Shown here piece after piece: positions 6,805 to 14,660 of a DNA stretch of 25,590 nt. Location of the stretch: contig CAYUIG010000046.1 of NCBI GenBank assembly GCA_964444685.1, positions 1 to 25,590 on the forward strand. The letters run 5' to 3'. Every line of letters starts with the position of its first letter. Position 1 is the stretch's first letter. The notes beneath the pieces were generated by a model, which was given only the letters and a program-made list of their open reading frames with translations, was not told the DNA's origin and did no database searches. The position numbers and the translations under genes are program-made. Origin of the DNA: CAYUIG01 sp964444685. GTDB taxonomy: Bacteria > Gemmatimonadota > Gemmatimonadetes > Longimicrobiales > RSA9.

Positions 6805-8081
6805 GCGCCGGACGCCAGCAGCTCTGCGAGCGGCACCCGCCGTTCCTCACCTGCCGTCATGTCGCGCACAACCGCCTCGCCGCGCGCCCGCTCATCCGGC
6901 CCGATCACCACGACGGCGCGCGCACCGCGCGCGTCGGCCTCCTTGAACTGCTTCCCGACCGGCACGGGACGGAGCGCATACAGCGCGCTCTGTCCGCGGG
7001 CGCGCAGCGCACGCGCCACGCGCACCGCATCCGCGCGGTCCTCCTCGGTCACCGCTACCACATACCAGTCGAGCGCGGGCTGTACGTCAGCGAGCAGGCC
7101 GCGGTCGGCGAGCAGCTCGCCGAGTACGACGTCGCCCATTCCGAATCCGACGGCGGGCAGCGACACGTTGCCGACCGACGCAAGCAGGTCGTCGTAGCGG
7201 CCGCCGCCGCAGATCGCGCGCAGCTCACCCGCGCGGTCGAAGATCTCGAACACCGTGCCGGTATAGTACGCGAGCCCGCGCACGATCGCGGGATCGAAGC
7301 GCACGAAGTCGCCGAGGCCGAGAAGGCCGAGCTCATCGCGGAATGCGCGCAGCCGGTCCAGCTCCTCGGCAATGCCCGCGTCCGCGAAGCGCTGCCCGAA
7401 CGCGTCGAGGTCCGATGCCTCGAACACGCCGAGTACCGCACCCGCGTCGGCGCTGCCCGCCTCCTCGAGTTTGCGACGTGTTACATCCGCCGGTTCGCGG
7501 CCGAGCTTGTCGATCGCGGCGTAGGCAGCGGCGAGTGGCTCTCCCTCCGGGATGCCCGCGTGCAGCAGCACGCGCTCGAGCAGCCGGCGGTCGCTGTAGC
7601 GCGCCACGATGTCGTCCGGACCGAGGCCGAGCCGCACGAGCGCATCGAGCGCGACGGCGAGCACTTCGACGTCCGCGCCGATGTGATCCTCGCCGATCAC
7701 ATCCACGTTCCACTGGAAGTGCTCGCGCAGCCGCCCGCGCTGCGTTCGCTCGTAGCGGAAGAGCTGCGGGGTGGAGAACCAGCGGATCGGCTTGCGCAGC
7801 CCGCCGGCACGCGCGCCGACCATGCGCGCGAGTGTCGGCGTCATCTCCGGACGCAGCGCGACCGCGCGGCCGCCACGATCCTCGAACGTGTAGAGCTGGG
7901 CGACGATCTCCGGGCCGCTCTTCGCGACGTACAGATCCAGCGACTCGAGCGGCGGCCCGTCGTACTCCTCGAACCCGTGGCTGCGCGCCACCGCACGCCA
8001 CGTGTCGGTGATGCGCAGGCGAACGGCCATGTCGGGTGGAAAGAAGTCTCGGAATCCCGGCAGGCTGGTGTACCTCGGCAT
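6801..8081 (-). CDS. hisS: Histidyl-tRNA synthetase
   Basis: Charges tRNA-His. The 426 residues match bacterial HisRS. The N-terminus (LPGFRDFFPPD) is typical. Motif 2 with the HisRS loop is FRYERTQRGRLREHFQ at 108-123, and the histidine-binding HisA motif reads VRGLAYYTGTVFEIF, where many HisRS have RGLDYYTG, so the Asp is Ala here. The C-terminal anticodon-binding domain starts around YVVAVTEEDRADA. The intact motif 2 and anticodon domain argue for a true synthetase rather than the HisZ regulatory paralogue. I start at the ATG at 8079-8081, ten bases after the folC stop. Further upstream the frame overlaps folC. The stop overlaps the next gene's GTG by four bases. Confidence 0.95.
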   Translation of the reverse strand: MPRYTSLPGFRDFFPPDMAVRLRITDTWRAVARSHGFEEYDGPPLESLDLYVAKSGPEIVAQLYTFEDRGGRAVALRPEMTPTLARMVGARAGGLRKPIRWFSTPQLFRYERTQRGRLREHFQWNVDVIGEDHIGADVEVLAVALDALVRLGLGPDDIVARYSDRRLLERVLLHAGIPEGEPLAAAYAAIDKLGREPADVTRRKLEEAGSADAGAVLGVFEASDLDAFGQRFADAGIAEELDRLRAFRDELGLLGLGDFVRFDPAIVRGLAYYTGTVFEIFDRAGELRAICGGGRYDDLLASVGNVSLPAVGFGMGDVVLGELLADRGLLADVQPALDWYVVAVTEEDRADAVRVARALRARGQSALYALRPVPVGKQFKEADARGARAVVVIGPDERARGEAVVRDMTAGEERRVPLAELLASGA

Positions 8082-8091
8082 CCGCGCGAAT

Positions 8092-9420
8092 CTACCGGCC
8101 GAACTCCACGTGCGGCAAGGTGGCATCGGCGCCGTGCGGCGACATGCCGAGCACGATCAGCGCATCACCCACCGTGTGGAAGCTGCCGGTCACGAGTACC
8201 GTCCCGCCCGGCGCCGCCGCACCGTGTGCGAGCGCGAGCGCGGCACCGAAGTCCGGCTCGACCCGCGCGTGGGACACACCTGCCTCCGCGAGCGCAGCGT
8301 GCGGGTCCCACCTGCGCTCGGCCGGCGCCGTGGGCGGCTCCGTCAGCACCACCGCATCGGCCAGCCGATGGAGCGGACCCAGCATGCCGCGCCAGTCCTT
8401 GTCCCCGAGCACGCCGACCACGGCGGCCAGCGGGCGCGGCGGCTGCAGCGTTTCCAGCGCAGCCACGAGCGCCTGCACGCCCGCCACGTTGTGCGCCACG
8501 TCGAAGATCCAGGTGCGCCCGGCGTGCTGCTCGACCTGGAGCCGGCCATCCCATTTCGTGTGCGCGAAACCCGCAAGAACGGCCGCCGGTCCGGGTCGCA
8601 ACGCAGCCGGCAGCAGTTCGAGCGCACGCAGCGCCACGAGCGCATTCTCGTGCTGATGCATCCCCGCCAGCGGGATCGACACATCCAGTTCGCCCCAGAT
8701 CGTGTCGGCTGTGAAACGCCCGCCCTCAAGCGTGCTCGTAGCCGCGCGCAGCTCGCTCGCGGCCGAGACCTCACGCAGGGGCGCACCCACTTCGCGCGCA
8801 CGATCACGGAGAACCGCCAGGGCTTCCGCACCCGTCTCGCCCGTAACCGCAGGTACACCCGGCCTGAAGATGCCCGCCTTCTCGAACGCCACTTCAGCGA
8901 GCGCATTCCCGAGGAACTGCACGTGGTCGAGCGCCACGTTCGTCACCACGGTCACGCGTGGTTCGACGACGTTCGTCGCATCCAGCCGGCCGCCCAGGCC
9001 GACCTCGATCACGCCGACATCGACGCGCGCATCCGCCAGTGCGAGGAACGCGAGCGCGGTGGTCGCCTCGAAGAAGCTGGGCTCTTCCGCGCGCACCTGC
9101 GGCCAGAGCCGCTCCGCAGCCGCGATCAGCGCGTCCTCCGACACGGGCACGCCGTCGACGCGCACGCGCTCGCGGAACGCACACAGATGTGGTGACGTGT
9201 AGAGGCCTACGCGCCGGCCGGAAGCGCGCAGCGCGGATGCGCACAGCGCCGCGACGGATCCCTTCCCGTTCGTGCCGCCGATGTGCAGGGTGTCGAAGGC
9301 GAGATGCGGATCACCGACGGCCGCGAGCATGCGGCGCGTGCGCTCCAGCCCCCAGCGGATGCCGCCGGTGAGCCGCGGAAACAGCTCCGAGAGGAGCTGC
9401 GGATATGTGAGGCCGCTCAA
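8092..9420 (-). CDS. folC: Folylpolyglutamate synthase / dihydrofolate synthase
   Basis: Adds glutamate to dihydropteroate and/or folates using ATP (Mur ligase superfamily). The 442-residue protein has the FolC N-terminus (YPQLLSELFPR, then GLERTRRMLAAVGDP), P-loop GGTNGKGS at 48-55, the YTSPHL motif, the central GVIEVGLGGRLDATN and TNVALDHVQFLG blocks, and the C-terminal domain from about residue 300 (IFDVAHNVAG). The start is a TTG at 9418-9420 whose last two bases form part of the accD stop (TTGA). This four-base overlap and good N-terminal homology support the start. The accD-folC pairing is common in bacteria. Whether it has both activities or only one cannot be told from the sequence. 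Confidence 0.95.
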   Translation of the reverse strand: MSGLTYPQLLSELFPRLTGGIRWGLERTRRMLAAVGDPHLAFDTLHIGGTNGKGSVAALCASALRASGRRVGLYTSPHLCAFRERVRVDGVPVSEDALIAAAERLWPQVRAEEPSFFEATTALAFLALADARVDVGVIEVGLGGRLDATNVVEPRVTVVTNVALDHVQFLGNALAEVAFEKAGIFRPGVPAVTGETGAEALAVLRDRAREVGAPLREVSAASELRAATSTLEGGRFTADTIWGELDVSIPLAGMHQHENALVALRALELLPAALRPGPAAVLAGFAHTKWDGRLQVEQHAGRTWIFDVAHNVAGVQALVAALETLQPPRPLAAVVGVLGDKDWRGMLGPLHRLADAVVLTEPPTAPAERRWDPHAALAEAGVSHARVEPDFGAALALAHGAAAPGGTVLVTGSFHTVGDALIVLGMSPHGADATLPHVEFGR

Positions 9421-10334
9421 GCGGGCGGCGCCTCCCCGCTTCCCGATGACGCGCCCAGCACGCCGCCGCCGTTGCCGGCCGTCGCGGGCTCCGGCTGGCC
9501 GAGCATGTGCCGCAGCAGTCGTGCGATCGTCTTCTTCAGTTCGCGCCGGTCCGCGATCACGTCGATCATGCCGTGCTCGAGCAGGAACTCCGCCCGCTGG
9601 AAACCCTCCGGCAGCTCCTGCTTGATCGTCTGCTCGATCACGCGGGGGCCGGCAAACCCGATCAGCGCCCCGGGCTCGGCGAGGATCGCGTCGCCGAGCA
9701 TGGCATACGAAGCGGTCACGCCACCCGTAGTCGGGTCGGTCAGCACGGAGATGTACGGCAGCTTCTCCTCGTGCAGCCGCGCGAGCACGGCCGACGTCTT
9801 CGCCATCTGCATGAGGGACAGGATGCCTTCCATCATGCGTGCGCCGCCGGACGCGCTCACGATGATGAGCGGACGCTTCATCTCGGCCGCATCGCGACCC
9901 AGCCGCGCGATCTTCTCGCCGACGACCGAGCCCATGCTGCCGCCGATGAAGTCGAAGTCCATCACGGCGAGTGCGACATCGATCCCCTCGAGGCTGCCCA
10001 GCACGGTGCGCACCGCGTCGCCCTGCCCCGTCTTGCGCTCTGCCGCCGCCAGCCGCTCGGGATATGGCTTCAGGTCGATGAACTGGAGCGGGTCCGCGCT
10101 GCGCAGCTCCGCGTAACGCTCCTCGTACTCGCCGTCATCGAGCAGCAGGCGCAGGTAGTCCTCCGCGCCGATGCGCTGATGGTAACCGCAGTGCGGGCAG
10201 ACCCAGAGGCTCTGTTCGAGCCGCGCGCGGTACAGGATCTCGCCGCACTCGGGACACTTGTCGAACACGTCCGTCGGCAGGTCGCGCCGATCGGACGCCC
10301 GCAGCTTCTGCTTCGGCTTGCGGAACCAGCTCAT
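9417..10334 (-). CDS. accD: Acetyl-CoA carboxylase carboxyltransferase subunit beta
   Basis: Beta subunit of the carboxyltransferase that moves CO2 from carboxybiotin to acetyl-CoA, giving malonyl-CoA for fatty acid synthesis; it works as an alpha2beta2 complex with AccA. The 305 residues include the N-terminal zinc ribbon (CPEC and CPHC: Cys27, Cys30, Cys46, Cys49) and the crotonase-type core with GGSMGSVVGEKI, SASGGARMMEG, DPTTGGVTASYAMLGD and GFAGPRVIEQT. The C-terminal tail (GNGGGVLGASSGSGEAPPA) is low-complexity and likely disordered. The start at 10334 is two bases after the rodA stop. The open frame continues far upstream antisense to nothing but within rodA in another frame, and I discount that extension. 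Confidence 0.96.
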   Translation of the reverse strand: MSWFRKPKQKLRASDRRDLPTDVFDKCPECGEILYRARLEQSLWVCPHCGYHQRIGAEDYLRLLLDDGEYEERYAELRSADPLQFIDLKPYPERLAAAERKTGQGDAVRTVLGSLEGIDVALAVMDFDFIGGSMGSVVGEKIARLGRDAAEMKRPLIIVSASGGARMMEGILSLMQMAKTSAVLARLHEEKLPYISVLTDPTTGGVTASYAMLGDAILAEPGALIGFAGPRVIEQTIKQELPEGFQRAEFLLEHGMIDVIADRRELKKTIARLLRHMLGQPEPATAGNGGGVLGASSGSGEAPPA

Positions 10335-10336
10335 CC

Positions 10337-11581
10337 TCAGATCCTCCGGTGCTCCGACGCCACCCGCTGCGCCATCCCCAGTGCGAGGTAGGTCGCCAGC
10401 AGGAACGAGCCGCCGTAGCTGAGAAACGGCAGCGGGATGCCGGTGATCGGCATCACGCCCACCGTCATCCCGACGTTCACCAGAATGTGGGTGAACCAGG
10501 CGCCGAAGATACCGAAGAGTACGATGCCCGCAAAGGGATCGCTGGTCCGCTCCGCCAGCTTGACCAGCCGCCACAGGATGAACGCGAACACGAGCAGTAC
10601 GGCGATCGCACCGATGAACCCAAGTTCCTCGCCGATCACGGCATAGATGAAGTCCGTGTGCTGTTCGGGCAGGAAGGCCAGGCGCTTCTGGGAGCCGTCC
10701 GTGTACCCCTTCCCGAACACGCCCCCGCTGCCGATCGCCACCTGCGACTGGATGTGATGGTACCCGGCCCCGCGCGGGTCCGAGTACGGATCGATGAAGG
10801 CTGTGAAGCGGCGCCGCTGATAATCCTCCAGCGAGTTCCACAGCGGTACCGCGATCGTGCCCGCGGCAAGGTTCGCGGACGCGATCAGCACCGCCTCCCA
10901 CAGGTACGTCCGGTAGAAGTAGAGGAAGAGGAGCAGCCCGACCATGTAAAGGCTGAACAGCCACGGAATGAAGGCGAGGAAGAGCCCGATCATCGGGCTG
11001 AGCAGGAGCAGCAGCAGCCCCGGCGGCGTGCCGCCCCAGTACAGCGTGGCGATCATGATGCCGCCGAACACCATCGCGGTCCCGAGGTCCGGCTGCGCGA
11101 ACACGAGCAGCATCGGGATCGCCACGATGAGCACCGGCTTCCACAGCGCGATCAGTGAGCGCGGCGTCTCGCGCCACCCGCCCATCACGCGCGCCAGCAT
11201 CAGAATCGTGGCGAGGTTCGCGAACTGCGCCGGCTGCACCCTGACCGGCCCGAACTGCAGCCAGCTGCGCGTGCCCGCGGCTGTGCCCGCGCCCGTGCCG
11301 ATGACGAGCGTCACGAGCAGCGTGATCAGGCCGATGACATACGCCGGCACGGCCGCCCACTCCAGCCAGCGTACTTCGATGCGCATCATGATGAAGAGCG
11401 CGACGATCGAGACGACCAGGTAGAACAGCTGCATCTTCCAGATGTTCGCCACGGCGGGATCCGGTACGTCGAGCTGTCCCGCCGAGTAGATCATCGCCAC
11501 GCCGAACAGCGACAGCCCCACCACCGCGAACAGCAGCGCCGGATCGCCGAACCACGAGCGGACGCGCCGGACGAAGCCCAT
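10337..11581 (-). CDS. rodA: Rod-shape-determining peptidoglycan polymerase RodA
   Basis: SEDS-family glycosyltransferase that polymerises lipid II during cell elongation, working with PBP2 and MreBCD in the inner membrane. The 414 residues contain about ten hydrophobic segments. SEDS signatures are clear: QFGPVRVQPAQFANLA, FAQPDLGTAMV, the extracellular loop GSGGVFGKGYTDGSQKRLAFLPEQHTD followed by EELGFIGA, and PLPFLSYGGS near the C-terminus. I start at the ATG at 11579-11581 (MGFVRRVRSWFG), four bases after the mreD stop. Position beside mreBCD favours RodA over FtsW. The cognate transpeptidase gene mrdA, often located between mreD and rodA, is not present here. Confidence 0.95.
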   Translation of the reverse strand: MGFVRRVRSWFGDPALLFAVVGLSLFGVAMIYSAGQLDVPDPAVANIWKMQLFYLVVSIVALFIMMRIEVRWLEWAAVPAYVIGLITLLVTLVIGTGAGTAAGTRSWLQFGPVRVQPAQFANLATILMLARVMGGWRETPRSLIALWKPVLIVAIPMLLVFAQPDLGTAMVFGGIMIATLYWGGTPPGLLLLLLSPMIGLFLAFIPWLFSLYMVGLLLFLYFYRTYLWEAVLIASANLAAGTIAVPLWNSLEDYQRRRFTAFIDPYSDPRGAGYHHIQSQVAIGSGGVFGKGYTDGSQKRLAFLPEQHTDFIYAVIGEELGFIGAIAVLLVFAFILWRLVKLAERTSDPFAGIVLFGIFGAWFTHILVNVGMTVGVMPITGIPLPFLSYGGSFLLATYLALGMAQRVASEHRRI

Positions 11582-11585
11582 CGTC

Positions 11586-12056
11586 TCAGCGCTCGATGGC
11601 GCGGAAGAACAGGAGGGCCACGGCGCCCACGCCGGCCGCATACGCCGCCGCGACGGGCGCGTCGACCGCGAGCGCGCTCACGAGGCCGCCGCGCACCGTG
11701 CCGGGTGCGAGGAGCGCCACAGCGACGTCGCGCAGCCACTTGCCGAGGAAGAGGTAGACCGCCACGAAGATCAGGCTTTCGCCTTCGAACAGCTCGCGCG
11801 AACGCGCGCCGAGGTAACCGAGCACCGTCAGGGCCACGGCCGCGGCACCGAATCCGGTGAGCGACGCCGTACCCTCCAGGATCCCGAGCACGAATCCGAG
11901 CAGTGCGGCCGCCGCACCGTTCGAGCGGCGGGCGGAAAGCAGCACCGCGATCGTGAGGAGGTCCGGCGCCTGCGCACCGATGCCGAAGGCAAGGTGCAGG
12001 ACGAAATGCGTCAGGACCAGCGCGGCGATGAACGCCGGAAACGCCCAGTCTCTCAC
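11586..12056 (-). CDS. mreD: Rod-shape-determining protein MreD
   Basis: Membrane component of the elongasome that works with MreC. The 156 residues are almost wholly hydrophobic, with about five transmembrane segments, including FIAALVLTHFVLHLAFGI, LLTIAVLLSA and a C-terminal AAYAAGVGAVALLFF. The segment GAAAALLGFVLGILEGTASLTGFGA matches the weakly conserved MreD pattern of a Gly-rich segment after the second helix. MreD proteins diverge strongly, so the call rests on size, topology and position between mreC and rodA. The GTG start overlaps the mreC stop as GTGA. Confidence 0.88.
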   Translation of the reverse strand: MRDWAFPAFIAALVLTHFVLHLAFGIGAQAPDLLTIAVLLSARRSNGAAAALLGFVLGILEGTASLTGFGAAAVALTVLGYLGARSRELFEGESLIFVAVYLFLGKWLRDVAVALLAPGTVRGGLVSALAVDAPVAAAYAAGVGAVALLFFRAIER

Positions 12057-12949
12057 GTGCCCGGATCACTCGTTGTGGTGTCCGGCGGTGCCGGCCGCGC
12101 CGGGCGTGCCGGCGCCACGTCCCACGCACTCGCGAGATCCAGCGGTCCGCCTTCCAGACCGACGAGCACGTGCGAGGCGGCCTCGGGACGCACCGCGGGC
12201 CGCAGCACGTACGTCTTCCGCCAGCCCGTGTCCGCTTCTTCGATGCCGACGACTGTGCCGAGCGGCACGCCGCGCGGAATCAGACCGCCGCGTCCCGATG
12301 TCACGATACGGGCGCCCGGACGGATATCGCTGTGGAACGGCGCGCCCGTAAGCACGAGCGCATCCTCCTCACGAAACCGTCCGCGCCGCGGCTCGACGAT
12401 GCCGTACGTCTGACCGTCCGCGGTCATCGCGCTCGCGCGGAAGTCCGGGTGCGTCCAGTCGATCGCCTGCGACATCGTCGCGTCCACTTCCCACACCAGT
12501 CCCAGCAATCCCTCCGACGCCAGCACCGGGCTGCCGACGCGTACGCCCTGCTGGGTTCCCACGCCCAGCATGAAGGTACCGTCCGTCTCACCGGAGCCAA
12601 CGCGCATGACTTCCGCGGGCAGGAAGAGGTCCCCCACGCGGCTGCGCAGCTCGAGCAGCTCGCGCAGACGGTGGTTCTCTTCCGCGAGCGCAGACTGCGC
12701 GGCCGCCAGCGCGGCCAGCGAGTCACGTTCCGCACGGATCAGCGACACGTCGAAGCTGCGCGCGCGCTGCGCCGCCAGCCGCTCCTGCGCCACGAGGAAC
12801 GGACGCAGCACGACCGTCCGCAGCGCGGAGCGAAGCGGCCTCTGGTATGACTCTGGAATGAGGAGCAGGAAGAGGGCGAGCAGGAGCAGACCGCCGGTCA
12901 CCACCGCATCGCGCCTGCGCTCCCGTCGACCCCCGTCGAAGTCAAGCAC
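12053..12949 (-). CDS. mreC: Rod-shape-determining protein MreC
   Basis: Periplasm-facing scaffold that activates PBP2-RodA. I choose the GTG at 12947-12949, which shares one base with the mreB stop (TAGTG), giving 298 residues. A basic N-terminus (RRERRR) precedes one transmembrane helix (about 16-34, VVTGGLLLLALFLLLIP). A coiled coil (about 65-110, RAERDSLAALAAAQSALAEENHRLRELLEL) and the two beta-barrel domains follow, with LPAEVMR, GLVWEVDATMSQA and IVTSGRGGLIPRGVPLGTVV, the last a strong MreC signature. The C-terminus is an Ala/Pro-rich tail (about 275-298) that is probably disordered. A longer version starting upstream would overlap mreB by 70 bases with no support. Confidence 0.93.
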   Translation of the reverse strand: MLDFDGGRRERRRDAVVTGGLLLLALFLLLIPESYQRPLRSALRTVVLRPFLVAQERLAAQRARSFDVSLIRAERDSLAALAAAQSALAEENHRLRELLELRSRVGDLFLPAEVMRVGSGETDGTFMLGVGTQQGVRVGSPVLASEGLLGLVWEVDATMSQAIDWTHPDFRASAMTADGQTYGIVEPRRGRFREEDALVLTGAPFHSDIRPGARIVTSGRGGLIPRGVPLGTVVGIEEADTGWRKTYVLRPAVRPEAASHVLVGLEGGPLDLASAWDVAPARPARPAPPDTTTSDPGT

Positions 12950-13989
12950 TATGCGTTGAGCACGTTCCGGAAGCGCTCGAAATCGTCCAGGATGCGGCCC
13001 GCCCCGCGCACCACGCACGTCAGCGGTTCCTCATCCACGTGAATCGGCAGATTCGTCTCGTGCGCGAGCAGTGCGTCGAGCCCGCGGATCAGTGCACCGC
13101 CGCCCGTCATCACGATGCCGCGGTCCACGATGTCCGACGCGAGCTCCGGCGGCGTGATCTCGAGTGCGCGCCGCACCGCATCCACGATCTGCTGGATCGG
13201 CTCCTGGATGCACTCGCGGATCTCCTGCGAGTGCACGCGCACGGTCTTCGGGATGCCGCTCACGAGGTCGCGGCCCTTCACCTCCATCTCGCGCTCTTCG
13301 CCGTTGTTGAACGCCGAGCCGATCTGGATCTTGATCGCCTCCGCCGTCGGCTCGCCGATCAGCAGGTTGTAGTTCTTGCGCAGGAACGTGACGATCGCCG
13401 CATCGATCTCATCGCCGCCCACGCGGATCGATGTGTCCGACACGATGCCGTTCAGTGCGATGACCGCGATCTCGGTCGTGCCGCCGCCGATGTCGATCAC
13501 CATGTTGCCGGTCGGCGTGTCCACCGGCAGGCCCACACCGATCGCCGCGGCCATCGGCTCGGCCACCATGAACACTTCCTTGGCACCCGCGGCCGCTGCG
13601 CTCGAACGCACCGCGCGCCGCTCCAGCTCGGTGATACCCGACGGCACGCCCACGATCACGCGCGGCTTCATGCGGAAGATCCGCTTGCTCGTGACCGCGC
13701 GCAGGAAGTGCCGCAGCATGATCTCCGTGATGTCGACATCGGCGATCACGCCATCCTTCAGCGGACGCACGGCCATGATGCCTTCGGGCGTGCGGCCGAG
13801 CATGCGCTTGGCTTCGAGACCGATGCCCTTGATGCGACTCGTGCCGCGTTCGACCGCGACCACGCTGGGCTCGTTGAGGACGATCCCCTCGCCTTTGACG
13901 TAGACGAGTGTGTTGGCCGTCCCAAGATCGACGGCGATGTCGTTGACGGGGATCAGGCGGCCGGAATTGAGGACGGAGCGAAGACCCAT
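12949..13989 (-). CDS. mreB: Rod-shape-determining actin homologue MreB
   Basis: Actin-like ATPase whose membrane-bound filaments steer the elongation machinery. The 346 residues are the typical MreB length. Phosphate-1 motif DLGTANT is at 21-27, phosphate-2 is VIDIGGGTTEIAVI, and the adenosine motif is MTGGGALIRGLD. The MreB-specific KRMLGRTPEGIMAVRPLKDGVIAD block is also present. The start at 13989 is supported by GGAGAA just before the ATG. A GTG 30 bases upstream (14019) would add ten residues without a ribosome site. It heads the long minus-strand cluster ending at guaA, with a candidate promoter at 14082-14110. Confidence 0.97.
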   Translation of the reverse strand: MGLRSVLNSGRLIPVNDIAVDLGTANTLVYVKGEGIVLNEPSVVAVERGTSRIKGIGLEAKRMLGRTPEGIMAVRPLKDGVIADVDITEIMLRHFLRAVTSKRIFRMKPRVIVGVPSGITELERRAVRSSAAAAGAKEVFMVAEPMAAAIGVGLPVDTPTGNMVIDIGGGTTEIAVIALNGIVSDTSIRVGGDEIDAAIVTFLRKNYNLLIGEPTAEAIKIQIGSAFNNGEEREMEVKGRDLVSGIPKTVRVHSQEIRECIQEPIQQIVDAVRRALEITPPELASDIVDRGIVMTGGGALIRGLDALLAHETNLPIHVDEEPLTCVVRGAGRILDDFERFRNVLNA

Positions 13990-14116
13990 TTCTCCAGCGG
14001 TGAAGACGCGAATGGACACCCGCGGCCCACCCGCGGACCGCGCGGCGAGGGCGTCGGGGCGCGTCCCATCACCGAAACTTCAAGTTAGTGTTGGCATTAG
14101 CCGACTGCAAGCAGAA
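13990..14116 (-). promoter_or_regulatory. mreB upstream region with candidate promoter and palindrome
   Basis: On the minus strand TTGCAG (14110-14105) and TAACTT (14087-14082) are separated by 17 bases, a plausible sigma-70-type promoter for the mre cluster, though each box matches only about half the consensus. The odd-length palindrome AACTT-N-AAGTT (14076-14086) overlaps the -10 box and could be an operator. No terminator is visible between dut and mreB, so read-through from dut is possible. Confidence 0.45.
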
Positions 14117-14566
14117 TCAGCGACCCGTGCTCCCGAAGCCACCCTCACCCCGCCCGCTCGGTGGCAGCTCGTCGGCGGGTTGCCACTCGATCGGCAGGAC
14201 GCGGGCCAGCAGCATCTGCGCGATCCGCTCGCCGTGTTCGATCTCCTGCGGCTCGCGATCGAGGTTGATCAGCGGGATGCGGATCTCTCCGCGATAATCG
14301 CTGTCGATCGTGCACGGCGTGTTCACGATGCTGATCCCGCGTCGCAGTGCGAGCCCGGAGCGCGGGCGGATCTGTGCCTCGAATCCCTCCGGCAGCGCAA
14401 TGGCCAAGGCAGTGGGAATCAGATGGCGGCCTAGCGGTGGCAGCGTCACGGTCGGACCCGCGTTGCGAAGATCCACTGCTGCGGAGCCGGCGGTGGCGTA
14501 TGCGGGCAGATCCCAGTCCGCAGGCCAGTGCTCAAGCCGTCGGACGAGTACGGGTACGGAATCCAT
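14117..14566 (-). CDS. dut: Deoxyuridine 5'-triphosphate nucleotidohydrolase (dUTPase)
   Basis: Hydrolyses dUTP to dUMP and PPi, keeping uracil out of DNA and feeding dTMP synthesis; a trimer in the cytoplasm. The 149 residues are standard length and all five motifs are visible: AGSAAVDL (26-33), PRSGLA (68-73), TIDSDYRGE (86-94, with the catalytic Asp probably Asp88), GERIAQ (112-117) and the C-terminal GGFGSTGR (142-149) that closes over the active site. I start at 14566 (MDSVPVLVRRL), with GAGG about ten bases upstream. An in-frame ATG at 14623 would add 19 Arg/Gly-rich residues encoded by a hairpin. A good promoter lies at 14631-14660. Confidence 0.96.
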   Translation of the reverse strand: MDSVPVLVRRLEHWPADWDLPAYATAGSAAVDLRNAGPTVTLPPLGRHLIPTALAIALPEGFEAQIRPRSGLALRRGISIVNTPCTIDSDYRGEIRIPLINLDREPQEIEHGERIAQMLLARVLPIEWQPADELPPSGRGEGGFGSTGR

Positions 14567-14596
14567 CGGTTCGATGCCTCGAGGTGCCGAAATCGA

Positions 14597-14620
14597 ACGG
14601 GCGCCCCCTCGGGCGCCCGT
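14597..14620 (-). promoter_or_regulatory. GC-rich hairpin at predicted 5' end of dut mRNA
   Basis: A perfect 10-base inverted repeat (14597-14606 with 14611-14620, ACGGGCGCCC and its complement) with a four-base loop. Relative to the dut promoter at 14631-14660 it would form within a few bases of the transcript start. On the minus strand it is followed by TTCGATTT, a weak T-rich tail, so an attenuator is possible; a 5'-end stabiliser is the other option. Confidence 0.65.
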
Positions 14621-14630
14621 CATCGCCGGC

Positions 14631-14660
14631 AGTCTAGGGCGCGCCGGCAGGTTGTGGCAA
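14631..14660 (-). promoter_or_regulatory. Sigma-70-type promoter for dut
   Basis: On the minus strand TTGCCA (14660-14655) and TAGACT (14636-14631) are 18 bases apart, matching consensus at five and four of six positions. The expected transcript start is about 14624, one base before an in-frame ATG at 14623 and about 58 bases before the preferred dut start. Confidence 0.65.

Noticed and set aside
6793..6805. Shared 13-mer CTCGTCCCTCACG at 2208-2220 and 6793-6805
   Set aside because: One copy is coding (hisS stop and small gene start) and the other is part of the inverted repeats near guaA. Two copies of a GC-rich 13-mer in 25 kb is not enough to claim a repeat element.
8002..9195. Plus-strand open frame (397 codons) opposite folC
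   Set aside because: Arg-rich composition and no motif; folC fills the opposite strand with conserved blocks.
9417..11555. Apparent 712-residue fusion protein joining accD to an N-terminal extension
   Set aside because: The extra 400 residues are rodA read in another frame and are Arg/Ala/Gly-rich. The normal accD start has homology from the first residues and follows the rodA stop by two bases.
13039..14088. Plus-strand open frame (349 codons) opposite mreB
   Set aside because: His/Asp/Arg-rich shadow with no ribosome site or motif; mreB is certain.
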